Shown in pieces: positions 23,148 through 31,596 of a stretch of DNA of 35,574 bases. The number at the start of each line of letters is the position of its first letter. The first letter of the stretch is position 1. Source of the DNA: an uncultured Eubacteriales bacterium (GTDB lineage Bacteria > Bacillota > Clostridia > Christensenellales > CAG-138); the NCBI GenBank assembly GCA_900543475.1, contig UQRU01000010.1, forward strand, positions 1 through 35,574. Direction: 5' to 3'. Made by a program: the position numbers and the translations under genes. The notes under the pieces are model-generated. The model was given only the letters and a program-made list of their open reading frames with translations. It had not been told where the DNA came from and made no database searches.

Positions 23148-24653
23148 ATGGCTTATCTACAGATGCGCAACATCACGAAAGTATTTGGCAGCGTGGTGGC
23201 CAACGACCATGTGGATCTGGACGTGGAACGGGGGGAGATCCATGCCCTGTTGGGCGAAAACGGCGCGGGAAAAAGCACGCTGATGAACGTGCTGTATGGG
23301 ATGTACGACAGCTTCCAGGGCAGCATCCAGCTGGACGGCAAGCCCCTGCACATCCGCAACCCCAAGGACGCCATCGCCAATGGGATCGGCATGGTACACC
23401 AGCACTTTATGCTGGTAAACGCCCACAATGTGGTGGAAAACGTGATCCTTGGCCTGCCCGGCGGCCCGGTGTTGGATATAAAAGGGGCGGCGGAGCGGAT
23501 CAGCGCCCTGGCAAACAAGCTGGAGATCGAAATCGATCCCTATGCCCGGGTGGGGGATCTAACCGTTGGGCAACAGCAGCGGGTGGAGATCATCAAGGCG
23601 TTATACCGGGATGTGAAGATCCTGATCCTGGACGAACCCACCGCGGTTTTGACGCCGGGGGAAGTGGACAGCCTATTCGCTTTGCTGCGCAAGCTGACCC
23701 AAGCGGGCATGACCGTGATCCTCATTAGCCACAAGCTGGCGGAGATCATGGATATTTGCACCCAGTGCACCATCTTGCGGCAAGGGCGGGTGGTCAAGAC
23801 CGTACAGTTAAACGAGATACAGGACAAATACCAGCTGGCAGCCCTGATGGTGGGCCAGGACCTCTCCCGGAGCCTGGAAAAGCGGCCTTTCACCCCGGGG
23901 GATACGGTATTGCAGGTGGAAAACCTGTGCTACCGGGATGCGGAAAATATCCAGGTGCTGGATCATATCAGCTTTTATCTACGTTCCGGGGAGATCCTGG
24001 GGGTATGCGGCGTGGACGGCAACGGGCAATCCGAACTGATCCGCTGTATCACAGGGTTGCTGCGGCCTTCCGCCGGGGCCATCTATCTGGACGGGCAAAA
24101 CGTAACCGGCAAATCCCCCCGGGAAATGCTGGGCCACGGCATGGCCCATATTCCGGAAGACCGGCTGAAAATGGCGGTGCTCAAGGAGCTTTCCATTCAG
24201 GAAAACCTGATTTTACACGATTTTCGCCAGGCACGCTTCAACCGGGGCGGCTGGCTGCGCAAGCAGGCCATCCGCGAGGAAAGCCAAGCCCTCTGCCAGC
24301 GGTATTATGTAAAAACTCCAAGTGTGGACGAAAAGCTGGAAAACCTTTCCGGGGGAAACCAGCAAAAGGTGGTGGTAGCCAGGGAGCTGTCCAGAAAGCC
24401 CCGATTGCTGGTTGCCATGCATCCCAACCGGGGGTTGGACGTGGGGGCCACCCAGTATATCCAAAAGCAGATCCTACAGGCCAGGGACGAAGGCGCGGCG
24501 GTGCTGCTGGTTTCCACCGAGCTGGATGAGATCCTGGAAATGAGCGATACCATTATGGTCCTATATAAAGGCCGGAATATGGGCATTGTGCAAGGGGATC
24601 AGGCCTCGACCAAGGAACTGGGCCTTAAGATGGCAGGCATCCAAAGCGAATAA
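23148..24653 (+). CDS. ABC transporter ATPase with two nucleotide-binding domains (nucleoside type)
   Basis: The 501-residue ATPase is of the RbsA/NupO double-domain class. Domain 1 has Walker A GENGAGKST, signature LTVGQQQRV (a non-canonical LSGGQ), Walker B LILDEPTAVL and a switch His in LISHKLAE. Domain 2 has a degenerate Walker A GVDGNGQSEL, signature LSGGNQQKVVVAREL, and LLVAMHPNRGLDVGAT, where the second-domain Walker B Asp/Glu pair is replaced as is usual for this family. AAGGAGG lies 7 nt before the ATG. It completes the transporter. No terminator is seen behind it, so some readthrough into the regulator gene is possible. Confidence 0.93.
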   Translation: MAYLQMRNITKVFGSVVANDHVDLDVERGEIHALLGENGAGKSTLMNVLYGMYDSFQGSIQLDGKPLHIRNPKDAIANGIGMVHQHFMLVNAHNVVENVILGLPGGPVLDIKGAAERISALANKLEIEIDPYARVGDLTVGQQQRVEIIKALYRDVKILILDEPTAVLTPGEVDSLFALLRKLTQAGMTVILISHKLAEIMDICTQCTILRQGRVVKTVQLNEIQDKYQLAALMVGQDLSRSLEKRPFTPGDTVLQVENLCYRDAENIQVLDHISFYLRSGEILGVCGVDGNGQSELIRCITGLLRPSAGAIYLDGQNVTGKSPREMLGHGMAHIPEDRLKMAVLKELSIQENLILHDFRQARFNRGGWLRKQAIREESQALCQRYYVKTPSVDEKLENLSGGNQQKVVVARELSRKPRLLVAMHPNRGLDVGATQYIQKQILQARDEGAAVLLVSTELDEILEMSDTIMVLYKGRNMGIVQGDQASTKELGLKMAGIQSE

Positions 24654-24677
24654 GGGGAATGTAGATTGGATTACGCC

Positions 24678-24706
24678 TTGCTAATTTTATCAAAAATTGC
24701 TAAACT
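24678..24706 (+). promoter_or_regulatory. Candidate promoter of the second XRE-cupin regulator
   Basis: TTGCTA (24678-24683), 17-nt spacer, TAAACT (24701-24706), each 4 of 6. TTGCTAA occurs twice, 21 bp apart (24678 and 24697), suggesting binding of a protein on the same helix face, possibly the regulator itself. Confidence 0.4.
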
Positions 24707-24743
24707 GATTGTAAACACGTCAGTTATTTCCGGGAGAAAATAA

Positions 24744-25298
24744 ATGGATAATATTACCTATGCCAACGCCAGAAATATACGCAAAGAAAAGAAGATGAGC
24801 CTCAAGGAATTGTCCGAGCGTTCCGGCTTATCCATGGCGTATTTAAGCAACTTTGAAAACGGGAAGGTCAATATCACCGTGGCTTCCCTCTATCAGATCG
24901 CAAAGGCGCTTGGCGTATCCGTAAAGGCCCTTTTGGCCACAGAAGAAGATAAAAACATCCTGGTGGTGCCCAGCGACAAGCGGTTTTCCGTCATCGAGGA
25001 CCCCAATCAGCCCTGCCCGCCCATTCAGGAATTCCTGACCCGGGGCGCATCCTTTGACATGCAGGTCACCGTGATGCATATGGCCCCCCATACGGATTCC
25101 GGCGAGCCCAAGACCCACGACAGCGAGGAGTTCGTCTACGTGCTCAAGGGCGGCGTGACCGTTTGCATCGGCGGGGATCGGATCACCCTCAAAGAGGGGG
25201 ATTTCGCCTACTACAGCGCCTTACACCTGCACTACTGGAAAAACGAATTCGACGAGCCGGTGGACTTTTTGGCCGTTGCCAGCGGCAAGGGCTTTTAG
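24744..25298 (+). CDS. XRE-cupin transcriptional regulator
   Basis: The 184-residue protein has an N-terminal XRE helix-turn-helix (about 10-65: IRKEKKMSLKELSERSGLS, YLSNFENGKVNITVASLYQIA) and a C-terminal cupin (about 95-180) with HDSEEFVYVLKGGV and ALHLHYWKN. GGGAG lies 7 nt before the ATG. It follows the nucleoside transporter by 90 nt with its own possible promoter, so it likely senses the imported compound or a breakdown product and controls operons in this island. It is the same architecture as the regulator at 9316-9918 but clearly divergent. It ends with TAG. Confidence 0.9.
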   Translation: MDNITYANARNIRKEKKMSLKELSERSGLSMAYLSNFENGKVNITVASLYQIAKALGVSVKALLATEEDKNILVVPSDKRFSVIEDPNQPCPPIQEFLTRGASFDMQVTVMHMAPHTDSGEPKTHDSEEFVYVLKGGVTVCIGGDRITLKEGDFAYYSALHLHYWKNEFDEPVDFLAVASGKGF

Positions 25299-25366
25299 GC
25301 CCGCTTTGTCCCCAAGGCTTCCCAACCTCCCCAGGGTATGACGAATGCCCGGGAGGGCAAACGTAT

Positions 25367-25410
25367 GGCCCGGTTGCCGGCGGATCGCCGGTGGACCGGG
25401 CCTTGTTTTG
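25367..25410 (+). terminator. Terminator between convergent regulator and adhesin genes
   Basis: GGCCCGG..GCCGGCG-GAT-CGCCGG....CCGGGCC forms a long stem with one internal loop, then TTGTTTTG. It ends the plus-strand regulator and also lies just past the end of the minus-strand adhesin. Confidence 0.65.
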
Positions 25411-25419
25411 TGGATGGAT

Positions 25420-28400
25420 CTACCCGGGGAAGCGGGTCTGTGGGCAGCGTTTCCAGGCCAGGGCCAACGCCGCCAGGGAGGCGGCCAGCAGCCCCCAGGG
25501 CCACCCATGCCCGCCTCCGTCGCCGGTGGGCGGCGGAAGATCCGGGGCCCGGGGAATTTGGGGTTCGGGCCAAGGCTCGTCTCCGTTCCCCGGATCGGAA
25601 CCATCCGGCTCGGAGGGATAGGCATTGATAAACCGCACCGTCTGCCCATCCGCTGTCAGGATCCCCTTCGCCATATGCCCTGGCCCAAGTTCGCCATTTG
25701 CCCGAACCATGGTAGTATACGCCTGCTCCTGGGACTGCGCCTCGGTTACCGTATAGCTTGCGCCTTCGGGCAGGCCCAAGATGGTCAGGCTTTCCCCGGC
25801 CTGCAGGGAAACGGTAGCTTTTCCCCCGGTAAACGTAAGGGAGCCGTCTTCGTTCCGCCCGCTGACGGTGTCGCAGCTGCCGGAAATGGGCGTCCCGTCG
25901 TCACCTTCCACGTTCACCTCGATCTGGTAGCTTTCCCCGGCAGGCGCGGTGTTGCCGGTGACCGTCTTTGCGATGGTCAACCCCTCCGCCCTATCGTTGG
26001 CCACCCGCACCGTTACCGTGCCGGAAAACAGGTCCGTGATGTCCTTATCCTTCAAATTCGTTTTCAGGCTGGTATCCGTACCCGAATCATGCTGGTAGCA
26101 TTGCTGGATCAGCAGCTTGGACCAGCCCACATCCGTTTCCAGGGTCACATCGTCCAGCGTGGCTTTCCCGTCGGCATCATACAGGCCATAGTCCAGCAGC
26201 TTATTGGCGTTGTCATATTGCAGATGAAGGATCTCGGGCCCTTGGGAATCCCAGTTGATCTCCTCGCCGGAGACGGTAAATCCCTTTTTCGTCTCGTCCC
26301 AGGTCTCGCTTGTGGCCAAGGCTGCCTTGATGTCCTGCAAGGTGGCGTCCACGTCGTCCTCCGCGGCGAATTGCACCATGCTCTTGATCACAGACCCAAC
26401 GCCCCGCAGCACGCTGATCCCATCTTCCGGCTGCCCTGCGTCCGCATATACCCCGGTATCGTCCACAATGATGTGTACCGCCGCCGGGTTGGGCTTGTAG
26501 CCTGTGGGCGCGCCGGTCTCCACCAGATAATATTCCCCCTTTTCCAGCACCTTGTCCTGGGTGGGGAACAGCCCTCCGCCTTCCAGGCCCAGGGAGCCTC
26601 CGGCGCCTTCCGTCTGTAAGGTATCGTAAGCCTCGGCATCCAGTTCTATGGTAACGGCCCCATTCTCCACGTTCGCATCCTCGGCCTTATAAAGGGCAAA
26701 CGTCGCCCCGGCAAGGGGCTTCCCCGCCTGGTCCACCTTTTGCACCAGGAGCCGGTTCTTTATGTTGGTAATGTACAGGTCCATGGAGAAGCTTCTCTTC
26801 AAGGGATGGGTTTCACTCTGGGAGTGAATGCGCCGCGTGTTCTCTCCCGTGGCCTCGTCCAGGTTTTCCGCTTTCGTATAATAATATGCCACGGTATATT
26901 TGGCTGTAGTTTCATCGTTGCATATATAATAGTAGGTTTCGATATCCCCCGGCAGGTTTTCAATGGTCACCTGGTAGGAGCCGTTGCTGGTAAGCTGGAA
27001 CACATAGGGATTTGCCTTGGCCGCGCTCAGCACGCTGTCCCAGTTGCTGTCCGGCTCCACATGCCAGCCGTGGATGGGATCGCCGTAAACCGGACGCCAG
27101 TCATTTTCCCCCTGCTTCTGGTACACCACCGCAAACATAAGGGGATCGTCCGCTAGGCTGATCTCTTTTGCCTCCTGCGTTTCCGTTTCCAGCAGCTCAA
27201 TGGAGCCTGGCGCGGTTACCGTCACCTTAGGCATGGCGTAAGCCCCTTTGTCCCAGATGCTGTTGGATAAAAGCAGCACCTCCTTCTGTTTTGATACGAA
27301 AAATGACAGCTCCACCTGGTCGATGGTCCGGTAGCCCGCCGGGGTACGGATTTCCTTCACGATCAGGTTGTTGTCCGCACCGTCTTCGGATTTCCCATAT
27401 TTTTCATACAGCTCCTGTATGGTAAGGGGCGTAGAATTCGCTGGATCCATGAAAATGAACCTGCCATCCCGGTCGGTGGTGCCGGTGGCTATTTCTGTGC
27501 CGGGGGCATTTGCCGCATATAGGCTAAATTCCGCCCCGGCCACCGGATCGCCCAGCTGGTCGATCTTAATTAGGGAGCTTTCCGGTTGGGTGACCAGGTT
27601 ATATTTCAACTCCATATGGGAGTCCACATTGCCCCGCTCCAGGTAGAAGAAATCCAGGGTGTGGCGGGTATTGTCCGCCAGGGTCCCCTCCTCTCCTCCC
27701 AAAAGCTCGCCGAGGGTTTGTCCTTGTTCTGTGCCGTTTATCGTAATCTTGCCGGTAGAGAAATCGATCTTCACCGAAGCCGCGTCATGGATGCCCCCCA
27801 GGTCCGCCACCAGCACGCCGTCTATGAACACCCATACGTCGTCGTCCCCGCTGAATTCATAGGTGACCGGCTCTCCGGCTGTTGTTAGCCCACCGTTTAG
27901 CTGAATGAAGCGAGTAGACATATGCACGCCGAAATAGTGGTTGATGGATGGATCCTCGGAACCCGCCGGATTCATCAGGCCGGTGACCGGATCGGCAGTG
28001 GCGGCGTTGAATGGGAAGAAGTTCCCTTGGTTTTCTCCGCCTCCATTGTTTTTCACGCCCGGATGATCATACAGCACAAAGGAATTATCCGCTTGGTAAT
28101 AGACCGCGTAGTTTTTGCCGCTATCATAGTAATAATAGCCATTTTCGTCCACCTGCAAGAGGCCCTTCACGTTGGGATAGCTGGCCTTACCGCCCACCTG
28201 TATGTCCGGGTCAAACAGATAGGCCAGGGATTGGTTGCCGTCCTTTGTGGTGAGGTCCGTATCAAGAGGGTTGGACAAATTCAGCTGGGGATAGCCGTCA
28301 TCGCCCAGTCTGGGTTTTACGATGCCTTGATAGGGCTCATCGCTTTTGGTCCACTTGTTCCACTCCCCAATGTTGTTTTCGTTCCCCCCCATCCCTTTAC

Positions 28401-29334
28401 CGAAGAGTAAAGCGTGGCCGTTGTTGATGCCTTTGGAAAGGAAGGGAGTCGAATGGTTTGCCTCGTTATCGGCCGTAGTTTGGCCTTCAATCCAGTAATC
28501 AAACAAATGGATGGTGGTGCCCAGGGGGGAAATCCCCTGTACGATGTGGTCGGCATAAGGCGGCTCGCCGGAAGGCATCTCAAGGGCATAGGTCTGGGCG
28601 CCACCCGCCTGAATGGTGATGGAAAGGGCGTCTCCCTGGGGCAAGGCATAGGTAGGGTCGGCCAAGGAGGCAAGGACCGGGTACTCCCCGGCCGCGGCCC
28701 CCGCCTCCGGGATGGCGGATAGGTCCCAGGTCAGGGCCAGGGACGCCGGTTGGCCGTTTTGCAAGGTGGCGTTGATTTGGGCGGGCAGCAGGGAGGCCGC
28801 CGCATCCCGGGTCAGGGGCTGTTCGGGGCCGACGCCGGGCAGGGCCAACACCCAGCCCTGTTCGGCCTGGGCCAATGCCCCCAAGGGGTCTACCCAGGCC
28901 CAGGTCCGGACGCAATAGGGGCAGCCGGCTTGGGCATAGGCGCAGGGGCTGGCAGTCCCAGCCGCCCGGTAGCCGCAGGCGGCGTCGTGGACGTGGTTGC
29001 AGGGCTGCGCCTCCTGGGCGGGCCGGTAGGGGCAGCCTTCCGCGTGGTCTATCGCGCCGTCGCCGTCCGCATCCGCGCAGCCCTGGTCGCAGGGAACTTC
29101 CCCTATGGGTTCCCGGTAGCCGCAGGCCGCGTCGTGAACGTGGTTGCAGGGCTGCGCCGGGGTCCCCTCCTGGTAGCCGCAGGCCGCGTCGTGGGCCGGA
29201 TGATGGATGCATAGACCTTCCGTAGGCCGGGCGGCGCCATCCACCGCAGCGGCGGGAACGCTGGCCAGGCATAGGATCAGGGCCATTAGCATAAGCAACA
29301 GCTGCCGGATCTTTCTGCAAATGAATTTTTCCAT
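25420..29334 (-). CDS. Large sortase-type surface adhesin with Cys/His repeats, fibro-slime domain and SpaA repeats
   Basis: A 1304-residue secreted protein. Residues 1-30 are a signal peptide. Residues 40-140 are Cys/His-rich, with HDAACGY repeated at 48-54, 67-73 and 116-122, and a calcium-loop-like DADGDGAID. A fibro-slime/PA14-like domain (about 265-590) contains DDVWVFIDGVLVADLGGIHD. SpaA/Cna-B type isopeptide domains follow (LIKIDQLGDPVAGAEFSLY; LLVQKVDQAGKPLAGATFALY), then a further beta domain (TIAKTVTGNTAPAGESYQI). The C-terminus has PPPTGD, a variant LPxTG, then a hydrophobic helix and KR. It would be anchored to the wall and may mediate adhesion or form a pilus tip. GGAGGA lies 12 nt before the ATG. 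No sortase is present locally. Confidence 0.88.
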   Translation of the reverse strand: MEKFICRKIRQLLLMLMALILCLASVPAAAVDGAARPTEGLCIHHPAHDAACGYQEGTPAQPCNHVHDAACGYREPIGEVPCDQGCADADGDGAIDHAEGCPYRPAQEAQPCNHVHDAACGYRAAGTASPCAYAQAGCPYCVRTWAWVDPLGALAQAEQGWVLALPGVGPEQPLTRDAAASLLPAQINATLQNGQPASLALTWDLSAIPEAGAAAGEYPVLASLADPTYALPQGDALSITIQAGGAQTYALEMPSGEPPYADHIVQGISPLGTTIHLFDYWIEGQTTADNEANHSTPFLSKGINNGHALLFGKGMGGNENNIGEWNKWTKSDEPYQGIVKPRLGDDGYPQLNLSNPLDTDLTTKDGNQSLAYLFDPDIQVGGKASYPNVKGLLQVDENGYYYYDSGKNYAVYYQADNSFVLYDHPGVKNNGGGENQGNFFPFNAATADPVTGLMNPAGSEDPSINHYFGVHMSTRFIQLNGGLTTAGEPVTYEFSGDDDVWVFIDGVLVADLGGIHDAASVKIDFSTGKITINGTEQGQTLGELLGGEEGTLADNTRHTLDFFYLERGNVDSHMELKYNLVTQPESSLIKIDQLGDPVAGAEFSLYAANAPGTEIATGTTDRDGRFIFMDPANSTPLTIQELYEKYGKSEDGADNNLIVKEIRTPAGYRTIDQVELSFFVSKQKEVLLLSNSIWDKGAYAMPKVTVTAPGSIELLETETQEAKEISLADDPLMFAVVYQKQGENDWRPVYGDPIHGWHVEPDSNWDSVLSAAKANPYVFQLTSNGSYQVTIENLPGDIETYYYICNDETTAKYTVAYYYTKAENLDEATGENTRRIHSQSETHPLKRSFSMDLYITNIKNRLLVQKVDQAGKPLAGATFALYKAEDANVENGAVTIELDAEAYDTLQTEGAGGSLGLEGGGLFPTQDKVLEKGEYYLVETGAPTGYKPNPAAVHIIVDDTGVYADAGQPEDGISVLRGVGSVIKSMVQFAAEDDVDATLQDIKAALATSETWDETKKGFTVSGEEINWDSQGPEILHLQYDNANKLLDYGLYDADGKATLDDVTLETDVGWSKLLIQQCYQHDSGTDTSLKTNLKDKDITDLFSGTVTVRVANDRAEGLTIAKTVTGNTAPAGESYQIEVNVEGDDGTPISGSCDTVSGRNEDGSLTFTGGKATVSLQAGESLTILGLPEGASYTVTEAQSQEQAYTTMVRANGELGPGHMAKGILTADGQTVRFINAYPSEPDGSDPGNGDEPWPEPQIPRAPDLPPPTGDGGGHGWPWGLLAASLAALALAWKRCPQTRFPG

Positions 29335-29646
29335 AAACGTATTCTGTCCTCCATCCAGGTATCGCGCTTTGCGTTTGCCCAGCCCATTCTATTGAGGGAG
29401 CGACGCGCGTGGCGTTTTGATGTTCTAAATCTGCGGGGGGAGATCCTTGCGGGACAAGCGCCTGGGCCCATGTAGCCAGGGGCCCGGATAAATGGCTTTA
29501 CCGGCGCGTTTCCCTATCCGTTCCACGGAAACGCGCCGTCCGCTTATAATGCAATTTTTGTAAGGTTGCCGGTTCTTGGAAATGCGGTACCGATTGTGCA
29601 ACCCGATATTCTGTCGTCAAATGAAATACACGCCATCTCTTTCATA
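29335..29646 (-). ncRNA. Long structured leader RNA (or stand-alone RNA) upstream of the adhesin
   Basis: A strong promoter at 29653-29681 gives an approximately 310-nt untranslated leader on the minus strand. It contains a perfect 11-bp hairpin GGCGCGTTTCC/GGAAACGCGCC (29537-29503) with a 13-nt loop. Six loop bases CGGATA are exactly complementary to TATCCG at 29490-29485, a potential pseudoknot. GGGCCC-N10-GGGCCC, CTTG/CAAG and ATCT/AGAT stems follow. No short coding frame with a good ribosome site was seen. It could be a riboswitch-like leader or a known structured RNA such as the raiA motif. I could not match it to a class with confidence. Confidence 0.5.
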
Positions 29647-29652
29647 AAAAAA

Positions 29653-29681
29653 AGTATAGCAAAACTTTATGCGTTAGGCAA
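29653..29681 (-). promoter_or_regulatory. Strong extended -10 promoter of the adhesin/leader RNA
   Basis: On the minus strand TTGCCT (29681-29676), 17-nt spacer, TATACT (29658-29653) preceded by TGC, making an extended -10 (TGNTATACT). A T-run follows. Transcription would start near 29646. Confidence 0.75.
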
Positions 29682-29789
29682 GAAATAATTCCTTTATTTC
29701 AGCTAAAACAAAATACATTCAAAATAATACGTATTTTTATTCAAATGCAGGCGGGTTTTCCATATGCGTACAAACCGCAAGCCCAAAAG

Positions 29790-29831
29790 AAAAGGCCCGT
29801 CCATCCTGCAACCGGATGGCCAAGCCTTTTT
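29790..29831 (-). terminator. Terminator after the histidine-kinase remnant
   Basis: AAAAGGC....CCATCC-TGCAACC-GGATGG....GCCTTTTT: two stacked stems with a symmetric internal loop and T-runs in both directions. It separates the kinase fragment from the adhesin promoter. Confidence 0.75.
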
Positions 29832-29867
29832 CTGCCAAGTAACTATGCCTTTTTATGTATTCGCTCG

Positions 29868-30440
29868 CTAGAGCCGCACCGTCAAAATAACCGTATTGCC
29901 CCCCTGGGATCTGGCGCAAATCATACCCTTGTGCTGGGCTACGATGGCCTTGGCCATGGAAAGGCCGATGCCGAACCCGCTGCCGCAGGCCCGGGCGTCG
30001 TCCCCCCGGTAAAACCGGTCGAAGATGCGGCTTACGTCCAGGCGTCCGGCCTGGACATAGGCGTTTTCCACCCGCAGGGTGGGATGTTTGCCGCCGCGCA
30101 AGTACAGCTGGACCGTCCCGCCGGGGTCGCAGTATTTCACCCCGTTGTCCAAAAGGATGGCCAGGAGCTCCCCGATCGCCCGCCGGTCGCCCACATAGGG
30201 CACCGCCGGGTCGATATGGGCCTGCAAAGCCTTGCCCTGCCGGGCCGCGGCGGCGGAAAAGGCGGCGGCCGCCTCCCCGGCGGCCCCGCTCAGATCGAAG
30301 GGGGCAGCGGGCAACGCCTCCCCCGCCTCATCCATCCGGCACAGGGCCACCAGCCGTTCCACCAGCGCCGTCATGGTGGTCGCCGCCTCTTGGATATCCC
30401 TGCGCCACGGGTCCGGCCCCTTGTCACCAAAGCATCCCAT
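29868..30440 (-). CDS. Sensor histidine kinase, C-terminal catalytic fragment
   Basis: The 190-residue frame has the end of the dimerisation helix (TTMTALVERLVALCRMDEA), then the ATPase domain. The N-box is ELLAILLDNGVKY (about 100), the F-box is IFDRFYRGDDA, and the G2 box is GSGFGIGLSMAKAIVAQHKG. The phosphoacceptor His region, membrane segments and sensor domain are missing, and no response regulator lies next to it. There is no convincing ribosome site before the ATG at 30440, and the upstream frame has a stop 13 codons earlier without homology. It is most likely a 5'-truncated remnant of a two-component system that once sat beside the ABC operon. A very short kinase without its His cannot autophosphorylate. 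Confidence 0.7.
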   Translation of the reverse strand: MGCFGDKGPDPWRRDIQEAATTMTALVERLVALCRMDEAGEALPAAPFDLSGAAGEAAAAFSAAAARQGKALQAHIDPAVPYVGDRRAIGELLAILLDNGVKYCDPGGTVQLYLRGGKHPTLRVENAYVQAGRLDVSRIFDRFYRGDDARACGSGFGIGLSMAKAIVAQHKGMICARSQGGNTVILTVRL

Positions 30441-30600
30441 TTGTCCACGTTTCTGTAAACCAGCGCCACGAAAAGTTCACGATACCCCCTGTTCCCCCGC
30501 CCCCGCCTTAAGGCAAGCTTAAGGCCCCCAGGCTATCATAGTACCAGAGCAGCCCCCCGCCCGGCGGGGCCTGCGTTTTATTAGCAAAGGAAGGAAGCGT
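30441..30600. other. Intergenic region with two hairpins upstream of the ABC operon
   Basis: This contains an 8-bp inverted repeat GCCTTAAG-GCAAG-CTTAAGGC (30505-30525). A 6-bp GC hairpin CCCCGC-CCG-GCGGGG (30555-30569) is followed by CCTGCGTTTTATT, a weak terminator or attenuator just before the ATPase ribosome site. The lost 5' part of the kinase would be expected here but is not recognisable. Confidence 0.45.
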
Positions 30601-31596
30601 ATGATATCCGTTTCGCATCTAACCAAATACTATGGCTCCCTTATGGCGGTGGACGATCTGAGCTTTGAGATCGACGAGGGCCATGTATACGGGTTCCTGG
30701 GCCCCAACGGCGCGGGAAAGACCACTACCATGAACATCATGACCGGCTGCCTCTCCGCCACAGCCGGCAGCGTACAAATCGACGGCTACGACATCTTCGA
30801 GGACCCGGGGGAGGCAAAAAAGCGGATCGGCTATCTCCCGGAGCAGCCGCCCCTGTATTTAAGCGAATCCCCGGAGGAATATTTGCGCTTTGTGGGGGAA
30901 GCTAAAGGCCTTCACGGGCCGGCGCTCCAGGAACAGATCCAGGATGTGATCCAGCAGACCGGCATAGAGGCCGTAAAGGGCCGGCGCATCGGGGGCTTAT
31001 CCAAGGGCTATCGCCAGCGGGTGGGCATTGCCCAGGCCCTGCTGGGCAACCCCAAAGCCATTATCCTGGATGAGCCCACGGTGGGGTTAGATCCCATCCA
31101 GATCATCGAGATCCGGGAGCTGATCCGAGAGCTGGGCAAGCAGCATACGGTGATCTTCAGCTCCCACATCCTTTCCGAGGTGCAAACCATCTGCGACCAG
31201 GTGCTCATCATTGCCAACGGCAAGCTGGTGGCCTTCGACCGGCCGGAGGCCTTGGAAAAACGCCTGCTGGCCCCCAACGAGATCCTGGTGGTGCCCGATG
31301 GCTCTACCAAGGAAGCCATGGCCATCCTGGAAAGCCTCCCGCACATCACCCATATCCAGGCGGAAGAAGAAGGCGTGCACCCGACCCTTCGCATCCGCAC
31401 GGACGTTGGAGATCTCTACGACCTTTCCCGCGCCATCTTTTTGGCCTTTGCCCAGGCGAAAAAACCCCTACTGGAGCTGCGGCTGGAAAAGGCCAGCCTG
31501 GAGCAGGTGTTCTTGCAGCTTACCGAAAGCGTCCAGGAAGCATCGCCCCAAGAAGCCGGGGATGGCACTAAGCAAAAGGAGGCGAAGCCCATATGA
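30601..31596 (+). CDS. ABC transporter ATPase, GldA/NatA-like
   Basis: The 331-residue ATPase has one nucleotide-binding domain: Walker A GPNGAGKTT (about 37-45), signature LSKGYRQRVGIAQALL, Walker B AIILDEPTVGLD, and a switch His in IIFSSHILSE. A C-terminal extension of about 100 residues is common in ABC-2 type exporters of the GldA/CcmA group. GGAAGG lies just before the ATG. The stop overlaps the permease start (ATGA), and the following genes match the GldF-GldG-DUF4340 arrangement. Its substrate is unknown; in Bacteroidetes, Gld proteins serve gliding, but clostridial relatives have no such established role. Confidence 0.92.
   Translation: MISVSHLTKYYGSLMAVDDLSFEIDEGHVYGFLGPNGAGKTTTMNIMTGCLSATAGSVQIDGYDIFEDPGEAKKRIGYLPEQPPLYLSESPEEYLRFVGEAKGLHGPALQEQIQDVIQQTGIEAVKGRRIGGLSKGYRQRVGIAQALLGNPKAIILDEPTVGLDPIQIIEIRELIRELGKQHTVIFSSHILSEVQTICDQVLIIANGKLVAFDRPEALEKRLLAPNEILVVPDGSTKEAMAILESLPHITHIQAEEEGVHPTLRIRTDVGDLYDLSRAIFLAFAQAKKPLLELRLEKASLEQVFLQLTESVQEASPQEAGDGTKQKEAKPI

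Noticed and set aside
29341..29400. Cyclic-di-GMP-I riboswitch upstream of the adhesin
   Set aside because: GGGCAAAC and ACGCAAAGC-like words occur, but they are fused together without the intervening stem and the rest of the consensus is missing.
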